Counted from the stretch's first letter, positions 24,260 to 33,608 are shown. The stretch: DNA of 64,000 nucleotides from Sphingobacterium composti (GCF_009829075.1 NZ_WUQZ01000013.1:1-64000), one strand, 5' to 3'. Made by a program: numbers and translations. The notes: generated by a model from the sequence alone, not told the origin.

Positions 24260-25339
24260 ATGAAAAATACAGTTTTAACAGACCATCATATTTCTTTAGG
24301 AGCAAAGATGGTTCCTTTCGCAGGATTTAATATGCCTGTTCAATATTCTGGCATCAATGACGAACACGAAACTGTGCGTACAGCTGTGGGCGTATTTGAT
24401 GTGAGTCACATGGGTGAATTTATATTGAAAGGGGAGAAAGCACTAGATCTAATCCAAAAAGTATCATCAAATGATGCTTCAAAGCTATACGACGGTAAAA
24501 TTCAATATGCATACTTACCAAACGAAAATGGCGGCATAGTTGACGATTTTTTGACTTACAGAATTGACGATACTACATATTTATTAGTGGTAAATGCTTC
24601 TAATATCGAGAAAGACTGGAATTGGATCAGCAAATACAACACTTACGGTGTTGAGATGAAGGACATATCGGATGAGACTTCATTATTCGCTGTACAAGGA
24701 CCTAAAGCGGCTCAAGCTTTACAAAGCCTTACGAGCATTGAATTAGCATCAATGGAATATTATTCATTTGCTAAAGGTACATTCGCTGGCGTAGAAAATG
24801 TTCTTGTTTCTGCAACAGGATATACAGGAGCTGGAGGTTTTGAAATCTATGTAGCAAATAAAGATGCTCAAAAAGTATGGGATGCTATTTTCGAAGCGGG
24901 CGCAGCATTTGGAATCAAACCAATAGGTTTAGGTGCACGTGATACGCTACGTCTTGAGATGGGATTCTGTCTATATGGAAACGACATTGATGACACGACA
25001 TCGCCTTTAGCCGCTGGATTAGGTTGGGTAACTAAATTCACTAAAGATTTCGTGAACAGCGAAAACTTAAAAGCGGAGAAAGAAAATGGTACAGCACAAA
25101 AATTAGTAGGTTTTGAAATGATCGAAAGAGGTATTCCTCGTCATGATTACGAAATTGTTGATGCTGAAGGTAATGTAATCGGTCGTGTTACTTCTGGAAC
25201 ACAATCGCCAACACTTAAAAAATCTATAGGTTTGGGATATGTCAATACGGAATTCTCGAAAGCAGGAACTGAAATTTATATCAACATCCGTAACCAAAAA
25301 ATAAAAGCGGAAGTGAAAAAAGGTCCTTTTGTGAAATAA
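24260..25339 (+). CDS. gcvT: glycine cleavage system aminomethyltransferase (T protein)
   Basis: GcvT transfers the methylene group from the lipoyl H protein to tetrahydrofolate, releasing ammonia. The protein (about 359 residues) has the folate-binding aminomethyltransferase core ([37 protein letters not shown]) and the second domain with [22 protein letters not shown]. The ATG at 24260 ([10 protein letters not shown]) matches the family start; a TTG and an ATG just upstream are less likely. No gcvH or gcvP is nearby, as is common in Bacteroidota. A strong terminator follows. Confidence 0.96.
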   Translation: MKNTVLTDHHISLGAKMVPFAGFNMPVQYSGINDEHETVRTAVGVFDVSHMGEFILKGEKALDLIQKVSSNDASKLYDGKIQYAYLPNENGGIVDDFLTYRIDDTTYLLVVNASNIEKDWNWISKYNTYGVEMKDISDETSLFAVQGPKAAQALQSLTSIELASMEYYSFAKGTFAGVENVLVSATGYTGAGGFEIYVANKDAQKVWDAIFEAGAAFGIKPIGLGARDTLRLEMGFCLYGNDIDDTTSPLAAGLGWVTKFTKDFVNSENLKAEKENGTAQKLVGFEMIERGIPRHDYEIVDAEGNVIGRVTSGTQSPTLKKSIGLGYVNTEFSKAGTEIYINIRNQKIKAEVKKGPFVK

Positions 25340-25360
25340 TCTAAAGGCAGAATATCATTA

Positions 25361-25392
25361 AAAAGGGTTAATCGCTATCGATTAACCCTTTT
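25361..25392. terminator. bidirectional terminator between gcvT and the small membrane-protein gene
   Basis: AAAAGGGTTAATCG and CGATTAACCCTTTT form a perfect 14-bp stem with a CTAT loop. The stop codon of the convergent gene (25382-25384) lies inside the right arm. Confidence 0.9.
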
Positions 25393-25618
25393 TACTTTTC
25401 TTAGCAACAGATTGCCTTTCTTCTTGCTTTTTGACAAAATCAGATTTTACATGTTTCAGTAAGACAACTTTCAAGTATATCAATACAATCGATATGGCTA
25501 TAGCAAGACCTAGAATCAACATATTTCCACTTTGATAAGCGGAAATACCACTCATGACCAAAAAGATAATCCCAAGATTAAGTAAAAGATTAAGTATAAA
25601 TTGTTTCTTCATCATCAT
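25382..25618 (-). CDS. 78-residue two-helix membrane protein, function unknown
   Basis: This protein (MMMKKQFILNLLLNLGIIFLVMSGISAYQ...) has two hydrophobic segments (about 8-25 and 33-52) and a basic tail (KSDFVKKQEERQSVAKKSKKG). It may belong to a small Sphingobacteriaceae family such as DUF6358, but I am not sure. Its ATG directly follows the stop of the upstream gene, so the two small membrane proteins are translated from one mRNA. Its stop codon is buried in the terminator stem. Confidence 0.75.
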   Translation of the reverse strand: MMMKKQFILNLLLNLGIIFLVMSGISAYQSGNMLILGLAIAISIVLIYLKVVLLKHVKSDFVKKQEERQSVAKKSKKG

Positions 25619-25915
25619 TTAATTATTTAAATCTCCAATTACTTTTTTACGTAGTAATAAGAAATAAACTATTCCAGAAAAAATATTGAGCAGAATAATA
25701 AAAAACACTAATATCAAACGTTCGAGATTGGTAATACGTGTAGAAAGCAAAATTTCTCTCAACACTAAAAATACCCAAATCATCGAAACCAACAATGAAA
25801 AACTAAATAGGATAGGAGCAATACTAGCTTTTAATAAAAGTAGAATAGTAGCGCCTATATAAAACATGAGACTAAAATAAAACGCCTGCAAAGTCTGTGT
25901 GTGCCAGTTTTTCAT
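25619..25915 (-). CDS. 98-residue membrane protein, function unknown
   Basis: This protein (MKNWHTQTLQAFYFSLMFYIG...) has three hydrophobic segments (about 13-30, 34-57 and 67-87) and a short hydrophilic tail. The ATG at 25913-25915 is preferred because the longer reading frame begins with a TTG that is itself part of the promoter: TACTTTTG (25920-25927) ends 4 bases before this ATG. I do not recognise the family. It is co-transcribed with the 78-residue membrane protein. Confidence 0.7.
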   Translation of the reverse strand: MKNWHTQTLQAFYFSLMFYIGATILLLLKASIAPILFSFSLLVSMIWVFLVLREILLSTRITNLERLILVFFIILLNIFSGIVYFLLLRKKVIGDLNN

Positions 25916-25919
25916 CTCA

Positions 25920-25927
25920 CAAAAGTA
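25920..25927 (-). promoter_or_regulatory. -7 box of the two small membrane-protein genes
   Basis: TACTTTTG on the minus strand, a perfect TAnnTTTG, 4 bases before the ATG and 10 bases after the terminator of the rhodanese gene. No -33 TTG is evident. Confidence 0.5.
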
Positions 25928-25936
25928 CAAAATAAA

Positions 25937-25960
25937 AGAGAGACGATTTTCCGTCTCTCT
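25937..25960 (-). terminator. terminator after the rhodanese gene
   Basis: AGAGAGACG and CGTCTCTCT form a perfect 9-bp stem with a 6-base loop. On the minus strand it is followed by TTTTATTTT. Confidence 0.85.
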
Positions 25961-25991
25961 GATTGATTCTTATTATTTGACGTCCTATTGA

Positions 25992-26306
25992 TTAATACAC
26001 GTCCAATTCTGGATCGATTTCTTCCTTCCACGCGAGTATGCCACCTTGCAAATTTGATAAGTTAGTATATCCTTGTTGTTCCAAAAGCATGACAGCTTGA
26101 GCACTACGCTTGCCCGAACGACATTGAATGATAACAGGTATATCTTTAGATACTTTATCTGACTCGATTAAAATTCCCGCTAACGGAATATTAAGACCAT
26201 TAAGGTTTGACACTTCATATTCAAAAGGCTCGCGAACATCAATTAATTGAAATTCCTCGTTGCGATCCATCATATCTTTTAATTCTAGAACTGTAACTTC
26301 TTTCAT
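25992..26306 (-). CDS. rhodanese-like domain protein (single domain)
   Basis: This 104-residue protein is one rhodanese domain with the active-site loop QCRSGKRSAQAVMLLEQQGY; the catalytic Cys is in CRSGKRS. Such proteins carry persulfide sulfur for transfer reactions, for example in thiouridine or cofactor synthesis; the acceptor is not evident. It has no signal peptide, so it is cytoplasmic. It follows the GNAT gene by 54 bases and ends with a clear terminator. Confidence 0.92.
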   Translation of the reverse strand: MKEVTVLELKDMMDRNEEFQLIDVREPFEYEVSNLNGLNIPLAGILIESDKVSKDIPVIIQCRSGKRSAQAVMLLEQQGYTNLSNLQGGILAWKEEIDPELDVY

Positions 26307-26360
26307 GACTTTTTATTTTAATATCAAATATAATATTTCTCCAAAAGGAATCTGTATTAG

Positions 26361-26849
26361 TTATGCAATTTTCTTTTGCATAATGAAATCATCTAATACA
26401 TAACCATAATAAGGGATATCCTCCTCTTCCACAACTGCAAAGCCCATCTTGTGATAAAAAGAAGTAGCGCTGTTTCCTCGGTTAACATTCAACTCTACAA
26501 TAATCTTACCCATATTCAATGCTTCCATTATTGCAAAATCAATTAGTTTTTTTCCAAAACCTTTACCTTGGCATTCGGTTAATAGATATAACTTCTCTAT
26601 TCTCAAAATGTTTTCATCCTTCTCACGCAAAGCCATAAAACCTACCGGTAAATTATCTGAATAAGCTAGAAAAAACTTTTGGTCTGCCTGCATGGATTCT
26701 TGCAGAGCAACCTCAGTATAGCTCTTTTCCAACATAAATACCATTTGAGATTCGCTCAATATGCCTGTATAAGTTGGAAAATAAATCCGATGCGCTAGTT
26801 GATGAATGATTATTGCATCGCCAAGTTCTGCTTTACGAATTTCTATCAT
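26361..26849 (-). CDS. GNAT family N-acetyltransferase
   Basis: The 162-residue protein has the GNAT fold with acetyl-CoA loop CQGKGFGKKLIDFAI (motif A, about residues 93-107) and the final NRGNSATSFYHKMGFAVVEE. The substrate is unknown. It starts 1 base after the stop of the thiamine-pyrophosphokinase-like gene, so the two are translated together. Confidence 0.9.
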   Translation of the reverse strand: MIEIRKAELGDAIIIHQLAHRIYFPTYTGILSESQMVFMLEKSYTEVALQESMQADQKFFLAYSDNLPVGFMALREKDENILRIEKLYLLTECQGKGFGKKLIDFAIMEALNMGKIIVELNVNRGNSATSFYHKMGFAVVEEEDIPYYGYVLDDFIMQKKIA

Positions 26850-26850
26850 A

Positions 26851-27414
26851 TTATATAGATTCTCCTACGAAAACAAAATCATCTGTATTCATCTCTACTA
26901 CCACAAATCCATCTTCAAACACTTCAAACACATTTTCCTTCAAGTGTCTCAAACCAGTAAAAGACTTTAATATGGAAATGTCTAGAAACATAATTTCACC
27001 CTTTGCTTTCCATTTTTCAAAATATGTCCTCACAACAGCGTAACGTACACCATTAGTAAAAACAACAATATTGATTCTATCAGCAAATTCAATAATAGTA
27101 GAATCCAATTCGCCTAACAGAATGTTTACGGCTTTATATTTATTTTCTATCAGATAGGACAATGTATCTTCCAAAAAATCTTTTTCCCGAGAAATAATCT
27201 TAATTTCCTCCTGAAAAATAGCTTCTATTCCTTGCTCATATAAAACATCAATCTTAATTCCCTGAGAAAGGAAATAATCTAGATTTTCAAAATTCGTAAT
27301 AATAGTAGGGGACCACTCGAGTAGTTGCCCAAAATAGTCTTCAGGTAGAGCATTAAACTCTGCTACCAAAAGAGCAGGCTCTTGATTTTCACGAACAATA
27401 TGATGAGAAGACAT
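26851..27414 (-). CDS. thiamine-pyrophosphokinase-like protein lacking recognisable catalytic motifs
   Basis: The 187-residue protein begins MSSHHIVRENQEPALLVAEF and has QLLEWSPTII and GIKIDVLYEQG, which I associate with Bacteroidota proteins annotated as thiamine pyrophosphokinase (TPK). The expected active-site elements are not visible. There is no GDFDS after IDVL, no DQxxTD (here SREKDFLEDTLSYLIE) and no GxRxDH (here LLGELDSTIIEFADR). It may be an inactive or repurposed relative, perhaps binding a nucleotide or thiamine. It lies between an M20 hydrolase gene and the GNAT gene with 6- and 1-base gaps. Confidence 0.6.
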   Translation of the reverse strand: MSSHHIVRENQEPALLVAEFNALPEDYFGQLLEWSPTIITNFENLDYFLSQGIKIDVLYEQGIEAIFQEEIKIISREKDFLEDTLSYLIENKYKAVNILLGELDSTIIEFADRINIVVFTNGVRYAVVRTYFEKWKAKGEIMFLDISILKSFTGLRHLKENVFEVFEDGFVVVEMNTDDFVFVGESI

Positions 27415-27420
27415 GAAAAT

Positions 27421-28602
27421 TTATTTAGTCAATTTAGAATAAGCGATATAGGCCATCAAACCAATACTTAGCTCTAAAGCATCTTCATCAATATCAAAAG
27501 TAGGCGTGTGCACAGCAGACTGTATACCCTTTGCTTTATTACCTGTTCCTAAACGGTAAAAACAAGCATTAGCCACTTGAGAATAATAAGAGAAATCTTC
27601 AGCTGCAGGCCACAAATCTAGTTCAACAACATTCTCTTCTCCTAAATAATCTACCGCCGCCTCACGTGCCGCCGCTGTAGTCGAGGGTTCATTTACGAGG
27701 TATGGATAGCCTTTTCGTACTTCAAAGTCGCAAGTTGCATCCATGCTCTCAGCAATACCAACAGCTATTTTCACCATTTTTTCATGAGCTTTTGCACGCC
27801 ATTCCTCATTGAATGTTCGGAATGTACCCTCTAGATAAACTTCATCAGGAATAATATTAGTCGCACCATTGCCAACGATTTTACCCCAAGAAAGTACTGT
27901 TGGAATACGAGGATCGGCATAGCGACTAACTACTTGCTGCAAAGCAGAAATGATTTGCGCTGTAATGGCGATAGGATCTATATTTTGGTGTGGTTGTGCG
28001 CCGTGTCCACCTTTTCCACGCACGGTCATGAATAACTCATCACAAGATGCCATATATTGTCCTGAACGGAATCCAACTTTACCAGCCTCGATGAATGGCA
28101 TCACATGCTGACCAAAAATCGCTTCGGGAGTTGGGTTCTCTAAAACTCCTTCTTTGATCATAATCGAAGCTCCCCCAGGTAATCTTTCCTCTCCAGGTTG
28201 AAAAATAAACTTTATCTGTCCGCCAAAATGTGGTTTTAATTCATTTAAAATTCTTGCAACACCCAATAATGAGGATGTATGTACATCGTGACCACAAGCA
28301 TGCATCACACCTACATTTTGAGAACCATAACTTCTACCTTCCACCTCAGTGATTGGTAAAGCATCCATATCCGCACGAAGAGCAATGACTTTGTCTGATG
28401 CCAGATCTCCTGTTATCAAACCTACAACTCCCGTGTTTGCCATAGATTCATAAGGAATACCCAATTTATCTAATTCAGACTTAACGAAAGCAGAAGTATT
28501 ATATTCTTCGAAAGAAAGCTCAGGATTACGGTGTAGGTGGCGGCGGTTTTCAATCGTTTCGGAAAAGAATTTCTTTGCCAACTGTTTTATTTCATGCTTC
28601 AT
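27421..28602 (-). CDS. M20 family amidohydrolase/peptidase (N-acyl-amino-acid hydrolase type)
   Basis: The 393-residue protein has the M20D pattern: RHLHRNPELSFEE, MHACGHDVHTSSLLG (zinc His and Asp), FQPGEERLPGGASIM (catalytic Glu) and the dimerisation domain containing RGKGGHGAQPHQNIDPI. It would hydrolyse an N-acyl amino acid or similar amide in the cytoplasm. It is the first of a leftward string with the TPK-like and GNAT genes. The substrate is not clear. Confidence 0.92.
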   Translation of the reverse strand: MKHEIKQLAKKFFSETIENRRHLHRNPELSFEEYNTSAFVKSELDKLGIPYESMANTGVVGLITGDLASDKVIALRADMDALPITEVEGRSYGSQNVGVMHACGHDVHTSSLLGVARILNELKPHFGGQIKFIFQPGEERLPGGASIMIKEGVLENPTPEAIFGQHVMPFIEAGKVGFRSGQYMASCDELFMTVRGKGGHGAQPHQNIDPIAITAQIISALQQVVSRYADPRIPTVLSWGKIVGNGATNIIPDEVYLEGTFRTFNEEWRAKAHEKMVKIAVGIAESMDATCDFEVRKGYPYLVNEPSTTAAAREAAVDYLGEENVVELDLWPAAEDFSYYSQVANACFYRLGTGNKAKGIQSAVHTPTFDIDEDALELSIGLMAYIAYSKLTK

Positions 28603-28623
28603 ATTGGCTATATTTTTAATTGA

Positions 28624-29082
28624 TTATTCCCAAACCCAAATATCTTCTTGGAAAATGAAGACACTTTTGTATAGGGAGCGGATGCTATTCATAAATTCGG
28701 TTGCCTGAGCTCTACTTCTAAAATCACCAACTTTTACTCTATAATTAGGTTCAGAGTAGCTGATGTACGTATCCATATCCGAAAATTGATTTTTGAATCT
28801 TGCTTGCATAGCATAGGCATCACTACGATTAGATCCAGCATATATTTGAACTCTAAATCCCTTTCGTTTTACGCGCGTGGCTTTAGATTTATCAACAGGC
28901 TTTGTCCCCAGACTAATGAGACGAGCTGTTGTAGGATTGATTTCATGTGCGGCTCTAAAGTTCTGCAACAAAGTAATAAGCGAATCTTGCTGAACAATCA
29001 CACTATTACTTTCTTGACCTTTAGCTTGAATAAACATCAAGCAAATAGCACTTACTAAAATCAATCCCTTTTGATACAACAT
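28624..29082 (-). CDS. exported SPOR domain protein
   Basis: The 152-residue protein has a signal peptide (LILVSAICLMFIQAKGQ, about 7-23). A C-terminal SPOR domain follows (GFRVQIYAGSNRSDAYAMQARFKNQFSDMDTYISYSEPNYRVKVGDFRSRAQATEFM, about 80-140). SPOR domains bind denuded glycan strands at division sites in the periplasm. It lies between secA and the M20 gene with short gaps. Confidence 0.9.
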   Translation of the reverse strand: MLYQKGLILVSAICLMFIQAKGQESNSVIVQQDSLITLLQNFRAAHEINPTTARLISLGTKPVDKSKATRVKRKGFRVQIYAGSNRSDAYAMQARFKNQFSDMDTYISYSEPNYRVKVGDFRSRAQATEFMNSIRSLYKSVFIFQEDIWVWE

Positions 29083-29118
29083 CTCTAATTTAAACTCCTT
29101 TAATAGAATTGTCTACGA

Positions 29119-32100
29119 TTATTTACCGTGACAATTTTTGTATTTCAATCCTGATCCGCAAGGACATTCGTCATTTCTGCCTATAGCTTGCTCTTTACGG
29201 ATTGGCTGCGTAACCGCAACATCTTCTTCTGAAACACCAGTAGGAGAATCCAAACTCTGTTTTGTAGCTACTACGTTTGCTGGTTGAGCAGGTACAGGTT
29301 TTGCTTCCTCAATGTTTTGAGGTTGTTGTTGACCTGGAATCTCACCCTTGAACAAGAAACTTACAATATCTTTATTCATAGAAGCTAACATTGCTTTGAA
29401 CAAGTTAAATGCTTCCATTTTATAAATAATAATTGGGTCTTTTTGTTCATAGACAGCATTCTGAACAGATTGTTTCAAATCGTCCATTTCGCGCAAATGT
29501 TCCTTCCACGCTTCATCAATTAAAGCAAGAACTATGCCTTTTTCAAATGATCTAAATACATCTTCACCCTCAGACTCAACAGCTTTCTTCAAATTAGTTG
29601 AAACTTGAATGCCACGAATACCGTCTGTAAAAGGAACTACAATATTTTCGACCATATCTCCACGCTCAGCCAATACATTTCTTAATACAGGTAATGTCTG
29701 AGAAGCGATGGTTTTAGCTTTATTTTGATAATGTGTAATGACTTGAGTAAACAATTTGTCCGTCAATGTATCTACACTCGCTGATGCAAATTCTTCAGCT
29801 GTAATAGCAGGATCAACTGAGAATATTCGAATTATTTCGATTTGGAATTCATCATACGAACCATCTTCCTTTGCTGAGATAACTATGTCTTCGACAACAT
29901 CATAAATAGTATTGTTCAAGTCAACATCCAGACGCTCTCCAAATAATGCATTCTTACGTTTAGTATAAATTACATTACGTTGAGAGTTCATTACGTCATC
30001 ATATTCCAATAGACGTTTACGAATACCGAAGTTGTTTTCCTCTACCTTACGTTGTGCACGCTCAATAGATTTTGTCAACATGCTGTGTTGCATAACTTCG
30101 CCATCTTCAACACCCATTTTCACCATGATGTTTGAGATACGCTCAGAAGCGAATAAACGCATTAACGGATCTTCTAATGATACAAAGAATTGAGAAGAAC
30201 CTGGATCACCTTGACGACCTGCACGACCACGTAACTGACGGTCAACACGACGTGATTCGTGACGCTCTGTACCTATGATCGCTAAACCTCCCGCTTTGAT
30301 TACCTCTTCGGTCAATTTAATATCCGTACCACGACCAGCCATGTTAGTAGCAATTGTAACTTGTCCTGGTTTTCCGGCTTCTGCTACAATTTCTGCTTCA
30401 CGTTGATGCAATTTCGCGTTCAATACATTATGTTTGATACCACGCAATTTCAACATACGGCTCAATAATTCTGAAATCTCCACAGAAGTCGTACCCACCA
30501 ATACTGGACGACCTGCCTCTGTCAATGTTTGAATCTCTTGAGCTACGGCGTTATATTTCTCACGTGCAGTACGGTAAATGTAATCTTGCTTGTCTTCACG
30601 TGAAATTCCTCTGTTAGTAGGAATTTCAACCACATCTAATTTGTAAATCTCCCACAACTCACCCGCTTCTGTCGATGCAGTACCCGTCATACCTGCTAAT
30701 TTGTGGTACATACGGAAGTAGTTTTGCAAAGTAACTGTAGCGTACGTTTGTGTCGCATCTTCTACTTTTACATTTTCTTTCGCTTCGATTGCTTGGTGAA
30801 GACCATCTGAGTAACGACGACCGTCCATAATACGACCTGTCTGCTCGTCAACAATCTTAACCTTACCATCATCTACGATATATTGATCATCAATTTCAAA
30901 TAGCGTATAAGCTTTCAATAATTGATTAATCGAGTGAATACGTTCTGCTTTAACAGAATAATCACGCAATAATTCATCTTTACGAGCTGCTTTTTCTTCT
31001 AAAGAAGCATCTGATTTTTCTATTTCAGCGATTTCGGTACCTACATCTGGCAAGATGAAGAAACTCGGATCTTCGCCTTGAGCAGTGATTAATTCAATAC
31101 CTTTTTCCGTAAGTTCTACTTGGTTATTTTTCTCGTCAATAACAAAGAAAAGCTCCTTGTCTGCTTTTGGCATATGACGATTTTGCTCTTGCATGTAGAA
31201 GTTTTCTACTTTTTGCAAGATTTGACGGTGATTATTTTCACTCAAGAACTTTATCAATGCTTTATTTTTCGGCAAACCTCTATACGAACGGAATAAAGCT
31301 AAACCGCCTTTTTCAGGGTCTGTATCGCCTGCAGCAATTGCTTTCTTCGCTTCGTTGAATACGGTATTAATATATGCTTTTTGCGCGTTAACCAAACGCT
31401 CAATACGTGGTTTCAATTGGTAAAACTCATGCTGGTCACCCATTGGGATAGGACCTGAGATAATCAATGGTGTACGTGCATCATCGATTAATACTGAATC
31501 CACCTCATCGATCATCGCAAAGTGTAATTTGCGCTGCACCATAGCATCTGGTGTTTGCGTCATATTATCACGCAAGTAGTCAAAACCAAATTCGTTATTC
31601 GTACCGTAAACAATATCAGATTGGTAAGCTTTACGACGTTGAGGCGAATTTGGTTGGTGCTTATCGATACAATCTACAGACAAACCATGGAATTCAAAAA
31701 TTGGCGCATTCCATTCGGAGTCACGTTTTGCTAAGTAATCATTTACCGTTACGATATGTACCCCTTGACCTGACAATGCATTTAAGTAAGTTGGTAATGT
31801 TCCTACCAAAGTCTTACCCTCGCCCGTCATCATCTCCGCAATTTTACCTTGATGCAATACGATACCACCTATCAACTGCACGTCATAATGAACCATATTC
31901 CAGGTAACTTCATTGCCTGCAGCCAACCATTTGTTTGCCCAGTGTGATTTATCGCCCACGATAGTTACATTTGGCTTGCGAGCTGCTAATTCTCTATCGA
32001 AGTCAGTCGCAGTTACCTCTACAACTTCATTTTCTGTAAAACGACGTGCCGTTTCTTTAACAACAGCAAAAGCTTCAGGTAAGATATCTGCTAATACCTC

Positions 32101-32400
32101 CTCAAGCTTTTTATCACGATCTTTCTTTAATTTATCGATTTTCTCGTAAACCTCAGTTTTTTCCGAAATATCCACTGATTGGTCATCAGCTTTGCCTTTC
32201 AGTTCGGAGATTTCCGCGTCAATTTCTTTTAAATATTCTTGGATACGGCTTTTAAATTCAATTGTTTTAGCACGAAGCTCGTCATGTGACAAATTGGTTA
32301 GCTTACTATATTCTCCTTTAATCTTCTCGACTATTGGCTGTATAGATTTGATATCACGTTCTGACTTGCTACCAAATAATTTACTTAAGAATTTTAACAT
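29119..32400 (-). CDS. secA: preprotein translocase ATPase SecA
   Basis: SecA drives proteins through the SecYEG channel using ATP. The 1,093-residue protein has Walker A MMTGEGKTLVGTLPTYLNAL (about 189-208), the DEVDSVLIDDARTPL Walker B region, TNMAGRGTDIKL and the RRVDRQLRGRAGRQGDPGSSQF motif VI. The tail zinc motif CPCGSGLKYKNCH (SEC-C) is intact. It is longer than E. coli SecA (901) mainly through insertions between about residues 335 and 430 and near 445-480, as seen across Bacteroidota. It is followed by the SPOR gene. Confidence 0.98.
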   Translation of the reverse strand: MLKFLSKLFGSKSERDIKSIQPIVEKIKGEYSKLTNLSHDELRAKTIEFKSRIQEYLKEIDAEISELKGKADDQSVDISEKTEVYEKIDKLKKDRDKKLEEVLADILPEAFAVVKETARRFTENEVVEVTATDFDRELAARKPNVTIVGDKSHWANKWLAAGNEVTWNMVHYDVQLIGGIVLHQGKIAEMMTGEGKTLVGTLPTYLNALSGQGVHIVTVNDYLAKRDSEWNAPIFEFHGLSVDCIDKHQPNSPQRRKAYQSDIVYGTNNEFGFDYLRDNMTQTPDAMVQRKLHFAMIDEVDSVLIDDARTPLIISGPIPMGDQHEFYQLKPRIERLVNAQKAYINTVFNEAKKAIAAGDTDPEKGGLALFRSYRGLPKNKALIKFLSENNHRQILQKVENFYMQEQNRHMPKADKELFFVIDEKNNQVELTEKGIELITAQGEDPSFFILPDVGTEIAEIEKSDASLEEKAARKDELLRDYSVKAERIHSINQLLKAYTLFEIDDQYIVDDGKVKIVDEQTGRIMDGRRYSDGLHQAIEAKENVKVEDATQTYATVTLQNYFRMYHKLAGMTGTASTEAGELWEIYKLDVVEIPTNRGISREDKQDYIYRTAREKYNAVAQEIQTLTEAGRPVLVGTTSVEISELLSRMLKLRGIKHNVLNAKLHQREAEIVAEAGKPGQVTIATNMAGRGTDIKLTEEVIKAGGLAIIGTERHESRRVDRQLRGRAGRQGDPGSSQFFVSLEDPLMRLFASERISNIMVKMGVEDGEVMQHSMLTKSIERAQRKVEENNFGIRKRLLEYDDVMNSQRNVIYTKRKNALFGERLDVDLNNTIYDVVEDIVISAKEDGSYDEFQIEIIRIFSVDPAITAEEFASASVDTLTDKLFTQVITHYQNKAKTIASQTLPVLRNVLAERGDMVENIVVPFTDGIRGIQVSTNLKKAVESEGEDVFRSFEKGIVLALIDEAWKEHLREMDDLKQSVQNAVYEQKDPIIIYKMEAFNLFKAMLASMNKDIVSFLFKGEIPGQQQPQNIEEAKPVPAQPANVVATKQSLDSPTGVSEEDVAVTQPIRKEQAIGRNDECPCGSGLKYKNCHGK

Positions 32401-32523
32401 AATTTTATTTTATCTCTTTTCACATGCGCAAAATTGAAACCAAACTCTTATTCAGGACATTTTGGCACTCGTCGGGCAAATTTAATTATTCGTAATGATA
32501 ACTTTTAATCTTATATAAGATTT

Positions 32524-33399
32524 TTAATCATTTCCTTTCAAAAAAACATTTTTTTCCGTTTTAGGGACAATATTCAACTGATATGCACGATTAAACATTG
32601 AAGTTATTGCCTTTTTACCAATTTCACCTAAATCGACAGAATATTGATTTACATAGAGTTCAATATGCTTATACATGACCGCTTCTTCCATTTCTTGTGC
32701 GTACGAACGGATATAGTCAATTCCTGATTTTGGATTTTCAAAAGCATACTCTACACTTTGACGGATTAAGCGATTGACTTTTTCTTTGATTTCTTGTGGT
32801 AAGTCACGTTTAATGACAATACCTCCCAGTGGTATCGGACTTTCTGTCGTTTTCTCCCAAAAGTCGCCTAAGTCCACGACTTTAAATAATCCTTTATCGT
32901 GATAAGTAAAGCGATTCTCGTGAATAATCAATCCTAAGTCAATTTTGCCATTTAATAAAGCCGATTCGATATCCGAAAAAACTAAAATTTCTTTGTTTTG
33001 CAATTCCGGATAAGCCAATCCTAATAGAAAGTTAGCGGTGGTGTATTTCCCTGGAATTCCAATTTTTAGGGTTTTGAATTCTTCGGGCATATCGTCTCCT
33101 GCATAAGCAGAAAACTTTTGTGCTAATTCTTGATTTTTGGTAATCAACAAAGGTCCTACGCCAAAACCCAAAGCTGAACCAGCATCTAGCAACTCGTAAT
33201 CTTCTACAGCATAAGCAAAAGCATGATAACTGAGTTTGGTTATCGTTAGTTCTTTGTTAAAAGCTTTTTGATTTAAGGTTTCGACATCATGATACTCGAC
33301 TTCAAATTCCAATCCTTCTGTATCGATTTTATGATGAATCAATGCATCAAAAATAAATGTATCATTCGGACACGGCGAAAACCCTAAACTTAATTTCAT
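32524..33399 (-). CDS. mqnD: 1,4-dihydroxy-6-naphthoate synthase (menaquinone futalosine pathway)
   Basis: MqnD converts cyclic dehypoxanthinyl futalosine to 1,4-dihydroxy-6-naphthoate in the alternative menaquinone pathway. The 291-residue protein starts MKLSLGFSPCPNDTFIFDALIHHK, the signature of the MqnD/MqnA periplasmic-binding-protein-like fold, and keeps ITKLSYHAFAY and IPGKYTTANFLL. No other mqn genes are in the window. It implies that the organism makes menaquinone by the futalosine route. Confidence 0.92.
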   Translation of the reverse strand: MKLSLGFSPCPNDTFIFDALIHHKIDTEGLEFEVEYHDVETLNQKAFNKELTITKLSYHAFAYAVEDYELLDAGSALGFGVGPLLITKNQELAQKFSAYAGDDMPEEFKTLKIGIPGKYTTANFLLGLAYPELQNKEILVFSDIESALLNGKIDLGLIIHENRFTYHDKGLFKVVDLGDFWEKTTESPIPLGGIVIKRDLPQEIKEKVNRLIRQSVEYAFENPKSGIDYIRSYAQEMEEAVMYKHIELYVNQYSVDLGEIGKKAITSMFNRAYQLNIVPKTEKNVFLKGND

Positions 33400-33421
33400 G
33401 GTAATATATTTTATTTATAAT

Positions 33422-33482
33422 GTCATTCCGACAATAGAGGAATCCTTTTACTTACAGATTCTTCGGTTTGGTCAGAATGACA
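33422..33482. repeat. REP-like intergenic inverted repeat (copy 2)
   Basis: GTCATTCCGAC...AGGAATC is mirrored by GATTCTTCGG...GAATGAC, an imperfect palindrome of about 60 bp in the mqnD-surE-region gap. It shares end sequences with the elements at 17974 and 33498. Confidence 0.7.
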
Positions 33483-33497
33483 GTTTTAAAATTATTA

Positions 33498-33567
33498 GGT
33501 TTCTCTCTACACTTATTTCCGTTCGAAATGACGTGAAAATACTGTCATTTCGACGTTAGGAGAAACC
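33498..33567. repeat. REP-like intergenic inverted repeat (copy 3)
   Basis: GGTTTCTC (33498-33505) pairs with GAGAAACC (33560-33567) and TCGAAATGAC (33523-33532) with GTCATTTCGA (33544-33553). The core GTCATTTCGA and AGGAGAAA match the other copies, here in an outward-facing arrangement. Confidence 0.7.
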
Positions 33568-33570
33568 CCA

Positions 33571-33606
33571 CTAATTGACAATTAATAATTATCAATTGTC
33601 AATTAG
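33571..33606. repeat. perfect 13-bp inverted repeat downstream of the surE-linked gene
   Basis: CTAATTGACAATT (33571-33583) and AATTGTCAATTAG (33594-33606) flank a 10-base AT-rich loop. It lies 2 bases after the stop of the 88-residue gene, but no T-run follows on that strand. It may end the transcript or belong to the neighbouring repeats. Confidence 0.6.
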
Positions 33607-33608
33607 TA

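Noticed and set aside
33571..33606. Perfect 13-bp inverted repeat as a terminator
   Set aside because: No T-run follows on the relevant strand, so I list it only as a repeat.
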